64,000 bases of DNA from Chitinophagaceae bacterium (GCA_022843585.1 JALHNJ010000001.1:1054001-1118000); one strand, 5' to 3'. Counted from the stretch's first letter, positions 54,318 through 62,936 are shown. Program-made: numbers and translations. Notes: generated by a model from the letters alone, not told the origin.

Positions 54318-54743
54318 ATGTCAACAGGCAAGAAAATATTTATAACAATCCTCTGTTTTATTGGAGCAATTATAGCTGTTGGCATTGCTAATTATGTATT
54401 GCAAATTGCAGTTATTTTTCTTGATGTCGTTACCAGACTTTCTTCTACTTCAGCTTTTGTAATTGTTTTATGGATCGTTACAGGAGTTTTTGGTGCTGTA
54501 TTCACCGGTAGTGGGGCAGAGCAATTTTTAGGGAAAGAAAATTTTTCTTACAAGTTTACGGGTAACACAATCATAGTTATTTCATTGCTATCAATCTTAT
54601 TTGCAATAATCATGCTATCAAAAGGTGAATTTAAAAGAAGCCCATCCGAGTTCTCCTTGTTGTTAAGCAACGGCTATGTCTTCTTATCTTTTTTTGTAGG
54701 ATCGGCTGCTATGGGGGCGATATTGAGAAACCTTGATTCATAA
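54318..54743 (+). CDS. Small four-segment membrane protein
   Basis: A 141-residue protein with four predicted membrane segments (about 7-27, 45-65, 82-101 and 115-135), for example FVIVLWIVTGVFGAVFTGSG. There is no signal peptide cleavage site and no recognised domain. It lies 9 bases after the PhzF gene and is probably the last gene of that three-gene unit. It is convergent with the DCC gene, whose stop is 6 bases away. Confidence 0.75.
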   Translation: MSTGKKIFITILCFIGAIIAVGIANYVLQIAVIFLDVVTRLSSTSAFVIVLWIVTGVFGAVFTGSGAEQFLGKENFSYKFTGNTIIVISLLSILFAIIMLSKGEFKRSPSEFSLLLSNGYVFLSFFVGSAAMGAILRNLDS

Positions 54744-54749
54744 CAACAA

Positions 54750-55151
54750 TTACTTTAAAAAACGTTCCTGAACTTCTGCTGTGGGTATCATACATACTTC
54801 TTTTTTGCCAAACCATTTATAACGCCGTTTGGCAAACCATTTATAAAAAGGTTGGCTTATAAAGGGAGGAATAATAATAAAAGCATATAACATTTTAGCA
54901 GGCCAGTTTAAATATTTGCTGATCCGGATAGCTGCATTGGCATAAGTATGGGCTTTACCTTTATCAATAAACACTATGGTGTCGGCGGAAGGCAAGACCT
55001 TAAATTCTTCCAGTAATTTTTTTCCAGTTGCTGATTGCAAAGGAGCAAATTTCAACCTGCCTTTTTTATCATTACGGATGGCAAAGTTTACCATGGTATT
55101 ACAGAAATTGCATACACCATCAAAAAGTACAATAGGCTGCTCCAAATCCAT
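54750..55151 (-). CDS. DCC-family thiol-disulfide oxidoreductase-like protein
   Basis: A 133-residue protein of the DUF393/DCC family, with the DGVCNFCN motif near the start (C14 and C17) and the typical YANAAIRISKYLNWPAKMLY and KWFAKRRYKWFGKKEVCMIP further on. The fold is thioredoxin-like with CxxC. The role is thought to be redox but no substrate is established. It has its own well-formed promoter and is convergent with the membrane protein gene. Confidence 0.9.
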   Translation of the reverse strand: MDLEQPIVLFDGVCNFCNTMVNFAIRNDKKGRLKFAPLQSATGKKLLEEFKVLPSADTIVFIDKGKAHTYANAAIRISKYLNWPAKMLYAFIIIPPFISQPFYKWFAKRRYKWFGKKEVCMIPTAEVQERFLK

Positions 55152-55155
55152 CCTG

Positions 55156-55184
55156 CAAAGTTAACCCACATTATGTTTCGGCAA
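55156..55184 (-). promoter_or_regulatory. Promoter for the DCC gene
   Basis: On the minus strand TTG (55184-55182), 18 bases, then TAACTTTG (55163-55156). The -7 box is perfect and ends 4 bases before the ATG, again predicting a transcript that begins at the start codon. Confidence 0.6.
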
Positions 55185-55221
55185 TTATTTGTAATTTTTC
55201 AGTGTGAAGTATAACCGTAAT

Positions 55222-57429
55222 ATGAGAATTGCTTCTTTACTGCTACTTGTTTCTCTTTTTGGAAAAGCATATGCACAGTCATCCTACACCAAAGCTGATT
55301 CCGCCACTGTCTTTTCATTAATTGATAAGGCAGAGTACTTTTTTACTGATGGAATTTATGACTCCGCACTTTTCTATTGCGATAAGGCTGAAGCACTCAG
55401 TATGCAAAAGAATTTTAAAAAAGGCCAGGCCTATGCATTAATAGAAGTAACAGATATTTATATTGATAAAGATGATTTGAACAAAGCTGATGCAACTGCT
55501 CAAGTGGTAAATAAAATTGGAATGCAGCTAAAAGATTCTCTCATTACTGCAATCACCTTGCTGCAAATGGCTCAGGTAAAAATGTACAAAAATGAGTTGG
55601 ATGCGGCTATTTCCGGATTCGATAAAAGTCTTCTGCATTATTTAGCCAAACACCCAACAAGATGGACAGCATTAGCCTACAACGATATGGGCTATACATG
55701 GGGAAGAAAGGGGGAAATTGCAAAGCAGGCTGACTATCTCATTAAATCTATTAATATTTATGAAAATTATTTTCCTGACAAATACGGAGAATTGGGTGTT
55801 GCGTATAATAATCTTTCAACTGTTTATTATGGGTTGAACGACCGGGTAAAAGCAATTGAGTATGCAAAAAAATCCTTAAGCTATCGGGAAAAAACAGGAG
55901 ATATTTCCCGGTTGTCATTAGGTTGCTGCAATATCAGCCAGTTTTACATGGGGATTGATAATGCAGAAGCGGAAAAATATTTACAGCTCTGCGTAAATTA
56001 TGCCTTACAAAGTAAGTTGGAGCCAAGAATAATACACTCCTATGTAACTGCATCCAATTTGTATAGTACAAATGGTAAAAAAGAGGAAGCACTTGGGTTT
56101 GAGCTGAAAGCCATTGAACTCCTGGAAAAAAATAAGAAAGACCCTTACATGCTTGCACGACGTTATATGGCAGCAGGTACGCTGAACCAACAATTAAAAA
56201 AAGATTCAACGGCAGTGCTTTCTTATTATAGTAAATCGCTTGCTTTATTACAAGCCAATAATGACAGAGCAAACCTCAGGGACTATTATGTGCAATTAGC
56301 TAACTATTACAGCGAAACAAAAAATTATGCAGCAGCATTTGAAAACTATAAGAAGTATATTTTATACAGAGACAGTATTGTATCAGATAAAACACAAACA
56401 TCTATTACGGAAATAACAACCCGCTTCGAAACTGAAAAAAAGGATAAGGAAATAATCCGTTTAAACACAGCACAGCAAATCCGTCAATTAGAAATTGAAA
56501 AACAGCAAGCTGTTATTGATGGTAATGCAGCGGTTGCTTTGCAAAAGCAAAACGAAATCGATTTGTTATCAAAATCGCAGGAATTGCAAAATGCAAGATT
56601 ATTAGAGCAGGAAAGAGAATTGGAAAAAAAGGAACTTATCGCTACGGCCAATCAACAGCAATTGCAATTAGCCGAAACAGAAAAGCAATTGCAAGAAAGA
56701 ACAATCAAGAATCAAAAAACATTTCGTAATCTTTTATTGGGAGTGGTTGGGCTTATAGTGCTACTTGGTTACGCTTATTTCAACCGCTATCAACTAAAGA
56801 AGAAACTGGAGCAGCAAAAAAGCCTGCTGGCTATGCGGAATAATATCAGCCAGGATTTACATGATGATATTGGAGCTTCGCTAAGTAATATTAATATTCT
56901 CAATGAACTTGCTCGCAGAAATATCAGTCAGCCTGAAAAGTCTCAAGAATATTTATCCAAAGCTTCAGAAGATATTCAACGTATCAGCGAGTCGCTGTCA
57001 GATATTGTCTGGAATATCAATCCAAAATACGACGATATGCAAAATCTTTTTGTGCGAATGAAAAGATATGCAGCCGATATGCTGGATGGAAAAAATATTA
57101 ATGGACATTTCGATTTTCCGGCAGATGAAAATAGTGTTCAATTAAGTATGACACAACGTAGAGATTTGTACTTGATTTTTAAAGAAGCCATTAATAATCT
57201 CGTCAAATATTCCGGTGCAAAGGAAGCAGCTGTTTTAATTCAGGCAGAAAAACATAAAATAGTAATGCAGGTAAAAGATGACGGGATAGGTTTTGATCGC
57301 CAAAATATAAATGCCGGTAACGGTTTATATAATATGGAGCAACGGGCAAAAGCTTCTGGAGGGTTTTTAATTATTCATTCATCACCCGGCAAGGGAACTG
57401 TTTTGAGTTTGGAAATGGAAGTTTCCTGA
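55222..57429 (+). CDS. TPR-containing sensor histidine kinase (NarL-partner type)
   Basis: From the ATG at 55222 (a GTG at 55204 is also in frame but gives a poorer signal): signal peptide MRIASLLLLVSLFGKAYAQ, periplasmic TPR repeats (about 25-400, for example EKYLQLCVNYALQSKLEPRI and LGVAYNNLSTVYYGLNDRVK), a coiled coil (about 410-500), one membrane segment (about 505-522, LLLGVVGLIVLLGYAYF) and a kinase module. The phospho-accepting His is H547 in QDLHDDIGASLSNINILNEL. ATP-binding motifs are the N-box EAINNLVKYSGA, the G1 box VKDDGIGFD and the GNGLYNMEQRA. The next gene is its response regulator. The signal that the TPR arm senses is unknown. Confidence 0.93.
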   Translation: MRIASLLLLVSLFGKAYAQSSYTKADSATVFSLIDKAEYFFTDGIYDSALFYCDKAEALSMQKNFKKGQAYALIEVTDIYIDKDDLNKADATAQVVNKIGMQLKDSLITAITLLQMAQVKMYKNELDAAISGFDKSLLHYLAKHPTRWTALAYNDMGYTWGRKGEIAKQADYLIKSINIYENYFPDKYGELGVAYNNLSTVYYGLNDRVKAIEYAKKSLSYREKTGDISRLSLGCCNISQFYMGIDNAEAEKYLQLCVNYALQSKLEPRIIHSYVTASNLYSTNGKKEEALGFELKAIELLEKNKKDPYMLARRYMAAGTLNQQLKKDSTAVLSYYSKSLALLQANNDRANLRDYYVQLANYYSETKNYAAAFENYKKYILYRDSIVSDKTQTSITEITTRFETEKKDKEIIRLNTAQQIRQLEIEKQQAVIDGNAAVALQKQNEIDLLSKSQELQNARLLEQERELEKKELIATANQQQLQLAETEKQLQERTIKNQKTFRNLLLGVVGLIVLLGYAYFNRYQLKKKLEQQKSLLAMRNNISQDLHDDIGASLSNINILNELARRNISQPEKSQEYLSKASEDIQRISESLSDIVWNINPKYDDMQNLFVRMKRYAADMLDGKNINGHFDFPADENSVQLSMTQRRDLYLIFKEAINNLVKYSGAKEAAVLIQAEKHKIVMQVKDDGIGFDRQNINAGNGLYNMEQRAKASGGFLIIHSSPGKGTVLSLEMEVS

Positions 57430-57495
57430 AATGTTGTTTTTGATTACCCGAAAGTGTAATAGATTATTTCCCTTTAGCATTGTATTTTTAATCAT

Positions 57496-58137
57496 ATGGC
57501 TTACCAGCTTTTAATATTTGAAGATAATGCCCGGTTGCGGCAGTCACTGGAACTATTATTGAATGATGAACAGAATTTTCATGTGGCAGGTGCATTTCCA
57601 GATTGCGATAAAGCAGATAAGCAGGTTGTAAAATTAGAAGCTGACCTGGTAATAATGGATATTGATATGCCTGGTATTGGTGGGGTAGAAGGCGTAAAAC
57701 GAATTAAAAATGTGAGCCCCGAAGTAAAGATCGTAATGCACACCATGTTTGATGATGACAATAGAATTTTTGATTCTATTTGTGCCGGTGCAGATGGGTA
57801 CTTGTTGAAAAACACTTCTCCGTTACAACTAATAAGTGCTTTACAGGATGTAATGAGTGGTGGAGCACCCATGAGTCCTTTTGTAGCACAGAAAGTTTTC
57901 CAGCATTTTAGAAAGGTTAATGCAGTCAATGAAGACTTCAATCTTACAGCAAGAGAAAAAGAAATGCTTGAATTGTTAGTAAAAGGCAATTCCTATAAAA
58001 TGATTGCGGATAAAAGCGAAATAACCATTGATACAGTGAAGAAGCATCTTCAAAATATCTACCACAAACTACATGTAAGCTGCGGTACTGAAGCTGTAGC
58101 CAAAGCCCTGCAACATAAAATCATTAAACTGGACTGA
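57496..58137 (+). CDS. LuxR/NarL-type response regulator
   Basis: A 213-residue protein with an N-terminal receiver domain (1-120) and a C-terminal GerE/LuxR helix-turn-helix domain (about 145-213). The phospho-acceptor is D55 in LVIMDIDMPGIGG; the acidic pair is FEDN near residue 8 and the conserved Lys lies in DGYLLKNTSP. The DNA-binding part has NLTAREKEMLELLVKGNSYK and TIDTVKKHLQNIYHKLHV. It lies 66 bases after the kinase gene and probably controls genes nearby, perhaps the run of exported proteins that follows. Confidence 0.94.
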   Translation: MAYQLLIFEDNARLRQSLELLLNDEQNFHVAGAFPDCDKADKQVVKLEADLVIMDIDMPGIGGVEGVKRIKNVSPEVKIVMHTMFDDDNRIFDSICAGADGYLLKNTSPLQLISALQDVMSGGAPMSPFVAQKVFQHFRKVNAVNEDFNLTAREKEMLELLVKGNSYKMIADKSEITIDTVKKHLQNIYHKLHVSCGTEAVAKALQHKIIKLD

Positions 58138-58188
58138 TTACACAAAAGGGGTATTTTCAAAGAGCATTCTCCATCGTTACTTTGGGAA

Positions 58189-58668
58189 ATGAAAAATGCA
58201 ATTGTATTAATAGCTCTATTTTTTTGTGCCGGAAGTATTGCAGCTCAAAATCAGCCATTGCCTGCACCTAAAAATCTAAAACCTCTTACTCCACCAGATT
58301 TACGGGTTGAAGAATTTAGTCTTGTGTCGGTAATACGAGATGCCGCAAATAAGAAAGTAAATATCCAGGTATTAGTAAGAATCAAAAATTTTGGAGGATT
58401 TCGTTCGGGTTCTTCTACAACAGTGGCATATATAAAAAGCCCATCGGGTACTGCTACTACCAAAACTCTAACAGCAACATTACCTGTGCCGGATATTAAT
58501 CCCGGGGCATCATTTGTAAAAGTGTATACATTCCGTGAGCCGGAAGGGAGTTTTAGGCCTGGCAACTTTGATTTTTGGGTAAAAGCCGATGGAAGAAATA
58601 CGGTTGCGGAATCCGATGAAAACAATAATCTTTCAACTATTATCTCAATAGCCTTGCCGGTGAGATGA
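58189..58668 (+). CDS. Exported CARDB-domain protein
   Basis: A 159-residue protein with a signal peptide (MKNAIVLIALFFCAGSIAAQ), a Pro-rich linker and a CARDB-type Ig-like domain (about 40-155): PDLRVEEFSLVSVIRDA, VNIQVLVRIKNFGGFRSG, GNFDFWVKADGRNTVAESDE and ENNNLSTIISI. CARDB modules are found in cell-surface and adhesion proteins. A box TTACTTTG (58177-58184), one base off the -7 consensus, lies just before the ATG. It is the first of five successive exported proteins after the two-component pair. Confidence 0.85.
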   Translation: MKNAIVLIALFFCAGSIAAQNQPLPAPKNLKPLTPPDLRVEEFSLVSVIRDAANKKVNIQVLVRIKNFGGFRSGSSTTVAYIKSPSGTATTKTLTATLPVPDINPGASFVKVYTFREPEGSFRPGNFDFWVKADGRNTVAESDENNNLSTIISIALPVR

Positions 58669-58685
58669 TATTAAAACCAACAAAA

Positions 58686-59474
58686 ATGAATAAATTTATT
58701 TTGATTGGCTCAGCATTTTTTACTTTGGCTTGCAACAATTCTGCATCTACAGCCGAGGGTAATAAAAATGAAAGTAGTGTACAAACAAATTCAAATCCCA
58801 GCCCTGCTAAGGCAAGTGCTTGCAGCAAAATGGTTTTCTTTCAACAAGGTGCTGAGGTGGAAGCCACTAGTTATAATGAATCAGGCGAAGCAACAACAAA
58901 GCAATACACCAAAATACTTTCAGTGACTGAAGCAGGAGGATTAACAACCGCAATTGTAGAAGGAGCTACTATGGAAGCAAACGGAGAAAAGAAGAAAACT
59001 GTAACCTACGAATATAAATGTGACGGCAATAAAATTTATTTTGATATTGCTTCTATGTTTCGCACCGATTCTAAAAACCAGGATGCGACTTTCAAATCAT
59101 CCATGATAGAATATCCTATTAATTTAACCGATGGAGAAACATTGCCGGATGCAACAGGTGACATGACTTCTGAAAGAGCTGGCAAAAAAATGGAAATGAA
59201 ATACCATTATCGCAATAGAAAGGTGGAAGGAAAAGAAGAAGTGACAACTGCGGCTGGAACCTTTAACTGTTTCAAAATCAGTAATTCAGTTGAAGTGGAA
59301 ATGGATATTCCGGGTATGGATGAAAAAACAAAAGAAATGATGAGAAAAATGCAGGGCGATATGAAGACAACCACCACTACCTGGTATGCACCTAATTTTG
59401 GAATTGTGAAAATGGAAATGTACATGAATGGTAAACTTCAGTCGAGAAATGAAGTAACTTCAGTAAAACGATAG
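58686..59474 (+). CDS. Lipoprotein of DUF3108-like type
   Basis: The ATG at 58686 is chosen because it starts a clean lipoprotein signal (MNKFILIGSAFFTLACN, lipobox TLAC); an ATG at 58665 overlaps the upstream stop and adds seven residues. The 262-residue product has a Ser/Asn-rich spacer and then a beta-rich domain containing ATSYNESGEATTKQYTKILS and YHYRNRKVEGKEEVTTAAGT, then FNCFKISN and TWYAPNFGIVKMEMY, the layout of DUF3108/TapB-like proteins. It would sit in the envelope. Role unknown. It lies just after the CARDB gene and 1 base before the next gene. Confidence 0.75.
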   Translation: MNKFILIGSAFFTLACNNSASTAEGNKNESSVQTNSNPSPAKASACSKMVFFQQGAEVEATSYNESGEATTKQYTKILSVTEAGGLTTAIVEGATMEANGEKKKTVTYEYKCDGNKIYFDIASMFRTDSKNQDATFKSSMIEYPINLTDGETLPDATGDMTSERAGKKMEMKYHYRNRKVEGKEEVTTAAGTFNCFKISNSVEVEMDIPGMDEKTKEMMRKMQGDMKTTTTTWYAPNFGIVKMEMYMNGKLQSRNEVTSVKR

Positions 59475-59475
59475 T

Positions 59476-59976
59476 ATGAGAAAATTTATTTTTCTTTTTG
59501 TTTGTCAACTTATCATGATAGCAGTTTTTGCACAGGCTGGAAAATATGCCGGCACTAAAAAATCAATGATCGGTAAAGTGTTTATTGAAACAACAGAGTT
59601 ATCTCAATTGAAGGGGTGGACACAATTTGAAGGCGGTGTTGTAAGCAAACTTGATGAACCGGAAATGATATTAGTACATGTGTTTAAGAAAGGAACTACA
59701 GTGCTTGTATTCTTTAGCATAAAAGAAGATACAGCTTCTGATAAATTACTTATTTGTGATGTGCTTGAAGTAACTGGTGTACAAAAAGGGTGGGAGATAC
59801 GAAGTAGCTTTTGCCGCCAGAATAAAGTGGAGAATAGTTTTATTGTAGTGTGGGGTAAAATAACAACCAACGAGTTTATGAATATCATAAAAAAGGCCTG
59901 GATATTTAACAGGGATAAACGAAGAATAGAAATAATACCGGTAAAAGGAATTGATTGTGAGAATATCGGTTGCTGA
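59476..59976 (+). CDS. Exported protein, unknown function
   Basis: A 166-residue protein with a signal peptide (MRKFIFLFVCQLIMIAVFAQ). The mature part is beta-rich, with VFIETTELSQLKGWTQFEGG and MILVHVFKKGTTVLVFFSIK, and ends in a pair of cysteines (CENIGC). No domain is recognised. It starts one base after the lipoprotein stop, so the two are co-transcribed. The next gene begins 48 bases later. Confidence 0.75.
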   Translation: MRKFIFLFVCQLIMIAVFAQAGKYAGTKKSMIGKVFIETTELSQLKGWTQFEGGVVSKLDEPEMILVHVFKKGTTVLVFFSIKEDTASDKLLICDVLEVTGVQKGWEIRSSFCRQNKVENSFIVVWGKITTNEFMNIIKKAWIFNRDKRRIEIIPVKGIDCENIGC

Positions 59977-60024
59977 CATTTTTATTAAGATAAAAATATT
60001 TATTCAATACCAAAACCAACCAAC

Positions 60025-60633
60025 ATGAAAATAAAAATCTCATTTTTCTTACTGTGTGTCACTTTGCTGGTATTGCAGAATAGCGGGTTGGCGCAGCCTT
60101 TTAGTCTCGACGATAGGATCAATCCCAGGGAATTGATCTTCGAAGAATATAAAAAAGAAGGGGCAGAAAAAGCCAATGGTCGCATTAGCATGAATCAACT
60201 TACCCAGGATAATGATACGGCATATTATTTTATCAAGGGACTAAGCATGTATTCACCAACTTACTTTAGTCTAAACTCATCAGACCCTTCAGCCAATATT
60301 AAAGTGCTTTTGTGTAAAGAAAATTGGAAGACCTTTCATCATACTGGCGAAGTAAAAGGTAAAGGCATTTATAAAAATAATTTTAAAACGGAAGGTGATT
60401 TTGGAATAATGGTCGTAGCTAATAAAAAGCCTGCTCATTATGTATTGATGGTGTGGACAGGTAATGAAATGAAAATGGAATTGCCATCCGTATTCAAAGA
60501 AGCAAACGATGCAACGAGTAGTAGCGGCAGCGGCGGATGGTTCAAAAAAAATATGGCATTGGTTATTGTTGCAGCCGCAGCATTGCTTATCATATCATTC
60601 TTATTAATTAAACTTAAAAAGAAAAAATCATGA
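60025..60633 (+). CDS. Exported protein with C-terminal membrane anchor
   Basis: A 202-residue protein: signal peptide (MKIKISFFLLCVTLLVLQNS, then GLAQ), a beta-rich exported domain (about 25-165, with YYFIKGLSMYSPTYFSLN and FGIMVVANKKPAHYVLMVWT), a Ser/Gly linker and a C-terminal membrane segment (about 178-196, MALVIVAAAALLIISFLLI) followed by KLKKKKS, which places the C-terminus inside. No family is recognised. The TGA overlaps the next ATG (ATGA). Confidence 0.78.
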   Translation: MKIKISFFLLCVTLLVLQNSGLAQPFSLDDRINPRELIFEEYKKEGAEKANGRISMNQLTQDNDTAYYFIKGLSMYSPTYFSLNSSDPSANIKVLLCKENWKTFHHTGEVKGKGIYKNNFKTEGDFGIMVVANKKPAHYVLMVWTGNEMKMELPSVFKEANDATSSSGSGGWFKKNMALVIVAAAALLIISFLLIKLKKKKS

Positions 60634-61277
60634 GCATAATTATTAAAAATTTCGTTCTGATTGTATCAGTCATGTTTTTTTCCATTACTATTCAGGCACA
60701 GGATGACGATCTAGACCTGGGAGGTGAAAATGATCCCGCCGAAGCAGTGAATGAGGCCTACGAAAATTTACAGGGCTACCTCGATTGGCTTGAAGAAAGA
60801 AGAGATGAATGGAACGAAATTCAAAATTTTGAGCCTGGCGCCTGTGCCCCTGACTTTAGTGCCAGTAGCGGAGCAATGATGGCTTCTACCTGTATTGGAA
60901 ATGCAGCTTGTAGCGAATGTTACGAAAGAGCGGTGGGAGAATTAAATTTTATTCGTCGTCAATTGGGCAGGTTGAGTTGTATTTACAGCAATACAAAGCA
61001 CTTTAAGGAGAGTGCATTGGCCTTTGGCGACAATATGAGTGGTATTCATGCAGTAACCGGTATCGCATGGCAAAATGAAAGAGGAGGAATTGTGGCAGAG
61101 TTCGAAAAATTCAAGCAAACCTACGATAGAAAGTATACCGATATGATGGGTGCTTTGCAACGGGCACTACAGGGAATTGGAACTTGCGAGGCACAATATG
61201 GCCTGCCAGATTGGTACCAGCGTTTCGGTTTTGTTTATTTTGAATTTATGAAGGATAAGTATAAGCGAATTGACTAA
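60630..61277 (+). CDS. Exported Cys-containing helical protein
   Basis: A 215-residue protein with a signal peptide (MSIIIKNFVLIVSVMFFSIT, then IQAQ), an acidic N-terminus (DDDLDLGGENDP) and a mostly helical body with six cysteines, including the CIGNAACSECYERA cluster, and a C-terminal YQRFGFVYFEFMKDKYKRID. No family is recognised. It is coupled to the anchored protein upstream by a four-base overlap, so they probably act together. It ends the run and is followed by a terminator. Confidence 0.78.
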   Translation: MSIIIKNFVLIVSVMFFSITIQAQDDDLDLGGENDPAEAVNEAYENLQGYLDWLEERRDEWNEIQNFEPGACAPDFSASSGAMMASTCIGNAACSECYERAVGELNFIRRQLGRLSCIYSNTKHFKESALAFGDNMSGIHAVTGIAWQNERGGIVAEFEKFKQTYDRKYTDMMGALQRALQGIGTCEAQYGLPDWYQRFGFVYFEFMKDKYKRID

Positions 61278-61300
61278 TATTCAACTATAAATCTTTGCAA

Positions 61301-61327
61301 GCAGCTTTCAGGGAAAGCGGCTTTTTT
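61301..61327 (+). terminator. Intrinsic terminator of the exported-protein run
   Basis: GCAGCTTTC-agg-GAAAGCGGC then six Ts. A 9-bp stem with one mismatch and a 3-base loop, 24 bases after the stop. Confidence 0.78.
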
Positions 61328-61399
61328 ATTGGTTAATCCCATAGTGTGAAATACTTTCTCCATTTTTCTTTTTTGGATATATTTTGATGAATGATTTTT

Positions 61400-61439
61400 A
61401 TGCCGGGTACTTTAAACAATTAAACAATTTGCCCGGCAT
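61400..61439. repeat. Inverted repeat upstream of the pyridoxamine-oxidase-fold gene
   Basis: ATGCCGGG and CCCGGCAT, perfect 8-base arms separated by 24 AT-rich bases, ending 49 bases before the ATG at 61488. It could form a leader hairpin or be a regulator site. There is no T-run after it. Confidence 0.4.
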
Positions 61440-61487
61440 GGGGTTTGAGTTTATTGAGTGAATAAATTATTCAATAAAAATTTATCT

Positions 61488-61994
61488 ATGAGCAGCGAAA
61501 TAAAAGATATCCATCGGGATGAAGCAAATAAAAAAATAAAGCAAATGGTTGATGATGCTGATATTGGTTTGTTCACGACAGACCTTACCAGTCTGCCATT
61601 AAAGACAAGACCCATGTCAAGGCAAAAAGTTGATGCTGATGGTACCATCTGGTTTTTTAGTCATAAGGATAGCGACAAGAATCAGGACATTAAAAAGGAC
61701 AATAGAATACAGCTCTTTTATTCCAACAAAGGCAGTATGGAATTTCTCAGTCTTTATGGCACGGCTGAAATAATGCAGGATGCTGCAAAAGCAAAAGAAC
61801 TATGGTCTACAATGGCTAAAATATGGTTTAAAGATCATGACGATCCTAATCTTACCCTTATTAAGGTAACACCAGAAGATGGGTATTATTGGGATACAAA
61901 AGATGGAAAAATCGTCTCCTTATTTAAAATGGCAGTAGGTCTTATTACCGGAAAAGAAATAGATGGAAGTGTAGAAGGCAAAGTAAAGTCTTAA
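61488..61994 (+). CDS. Pyridoxamine 5'-phosphate oxidase-fold (general stress protein-like) protein
   Basis: From the ATG at 61488 a 168-residue protein with the split-barrel flavin-binding fold of the general stress protein 26 group: IKQMVDDADIGLFTTDL, LKTRPMSRQKVDADGTIWFF, SDKNQDIKKDNRIQLFY and the C-terminal TLIKVTPEDGYYWDTKDG. A GTG at 61458 is in frame but adds ten residues that do not fit. Members bind FMN or FAD and are linked to stress; the reaction is not established. It has a bidirectional terminator directly after it, shared with YebC. Confidence 0.9.
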   Translation: MSSEIKDIHRDEANKKIKQMVDDADIGLFTTDLTSLPLKTRPMSRQKVDADGTIWFFSHKDSDKNQDIKKDNRIQLFYSNKGSMEFLSLYGTAEIMQDAAKAKELWSTMAKIWFKDHDDPNLTLIKVTPEDGYYWDTKDGKIVSLFKMAVGLITGKEIDGSVEGKVKS

Positions 61995-62000
61995 AAGAAA

Positions 62001-62040
62001 AAAATCCCAAACTCCAGCAATTGGAATTTGGGATTTTTTA
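62001..62040. terminator. Bidirectional terminator
   Basis: AAAAATCCCAAA ... TTTGGGATTTTT, perfect 12-base arms with a shorter inner stem, flanked by an A-run and a T-run. It lies between the convergent oxidase-fold gene and YebC and can serve both. Confidence 0.82.
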
Positions 62041-62053
62041 TTTGGAATTTGTG

Positions 62054-62776
62054 TTATCCCATGTTATGAAATACCTTCTGCACATCTTCATCCTGCTCTA
62101 ATTTATCGATTAGTTTACTTACATCAGCTTCTTGTTCATCGGTTACAGGTACCGTCACAGTAGGTATCCATTCTAACTCTGCAGTAATCGGAATTATCTT
62201 TTTATCTTCTAATGCTTTTTGCATATTACCAAAATCAGTAAAGCCACAACGAACTACTAATATTTCCTCACCATTTTCACCTGTACTTTCGCCCAACTCT
62301 TCCAAACCAAAATCAATCAGCTCTAATTCCATTTCTTCTGCATTCAATCCTTCGGGTTTTAATTTGAAAACCCCCATTTTCTTAAATTGAAAAGCTACAC
62401 TACCACTATTGCCCAAAGCACCATGTCCTTTTGTAAAACAAGATTTTACATTCGCCACTGTTCTTACATGGTTATCGGTAGCCGTCTCCACTAATATAGC
62501 AACGCCATGCGGCGCATAACCTTCATATAATATCTCATCATAGTTCACCAGTTCTTTTCCCTGTGCTCTTTTAATAGCAGCCTCCACCCGATCCTTCGGC
62601 ATGCCTACACTGCGGGCATTTTGAAAACAACGACGCAGCGCAGCATTTGAATTAGGATCAGGCCCACCGGCTTTTACAGCAATTACGATCTCTTTACCAA
62701 TTCGGGTAAAGTTTTTTGCCATTTTATCCCAACGGGCAAACATCGATGATTTACGTACTTCAAAAATTCTTCCCAT
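62054..62776 (-). CDS. YebC/PmpR-family protein
   Basis: A 240-residue protein of the YebC family, known as transcription regulators and, more recently, as factors that help ribosomes at proline stretches. The start is set at 62776 because it begins with the family N-terminus ([20 protein letters not shown]), although the frame is open to 62920. Further motifs: [60 protein letters not shown] and [14 protein letters not shown]. It is transcribed with a leader of about 100 bases from the box at 62881-62888. The gene is single, between two terminators. Confidence 0.94.
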   Translation of the reverse strand: MGRIFEVRKSSMFARWDKMAKNFTRIGKEIVIAVKAGGPDPNSNAALRRCFQNARSVGMPKDRVEAAIKRAQGKELVNYDEILYEGYAPHGVAILVETATDNHVRTVANVKSCFTKGHGALGNSGSVAFQFKKMGVFKLKPEGLNAEEMELELIDFGLEELGESTGENGEEILVVRCGFTDFGNMQKALEDKKIIPITAELEWIPTVTVPVTDEQEADVSKLIDKLEQDEDVQKVFHNMG

Positions 62777-62825
62777 GATAGATTTTATTTTTTTTGTAGC
62801 CAGCTTCAGTTCCCTGAGCGTCTTC

Positions 62826-62845
62826 GTTGCGTCGCACTCTTGTGC
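62826..62845 (+). repeat. Short dispersed repeat, copy 2
   Basis: GTTGCGTCGCACTCTTGTGC, matching 37782-37801 at 18 of 20 bases. It lies in the long leader of the YebC gene. Confidence 0.4.
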
Positions 62846-62880
62846 GTTCTGTCCGCTACTCAACAATTCCAGCCGGGTTG

Positions 62881-62888
62881 CAAATCTA
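62881..62888 (-). promoter_or_regulatory. -7 promoter box for YebC
   Basis: TAGATTTG on the minus strand matches TAnnTTTG exactly, 104 bases upstream of the chosen start. It supports a start at 62776, not 62920, because the box lies downstream of the latter. Confidence 0.5.
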
Positions 62889-62908
62889 AGGCAATAGCCG
62901 GAAATGAA

Positions 62909-62936
62909 AAACCGTCTCACTAAAGCGAGACGGTTT
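62909..62936 (-). terminator. Intrinsic terminator of the amino acid permease gene
   Basis: AAACCGTCTC - 8-base loop - GAGACGGTTT, a perfect 10-bp stem, with a T-run on the minus strand (A-run 62907-62911 on the plus strand). Confidence 0.83.

Noticed and set aside
62777-62920. An N-terminal extension of YebC
   Set aside because: It lies before the conserved MGR start, covers a dispersed repeat, and the best promoter box is inside it.
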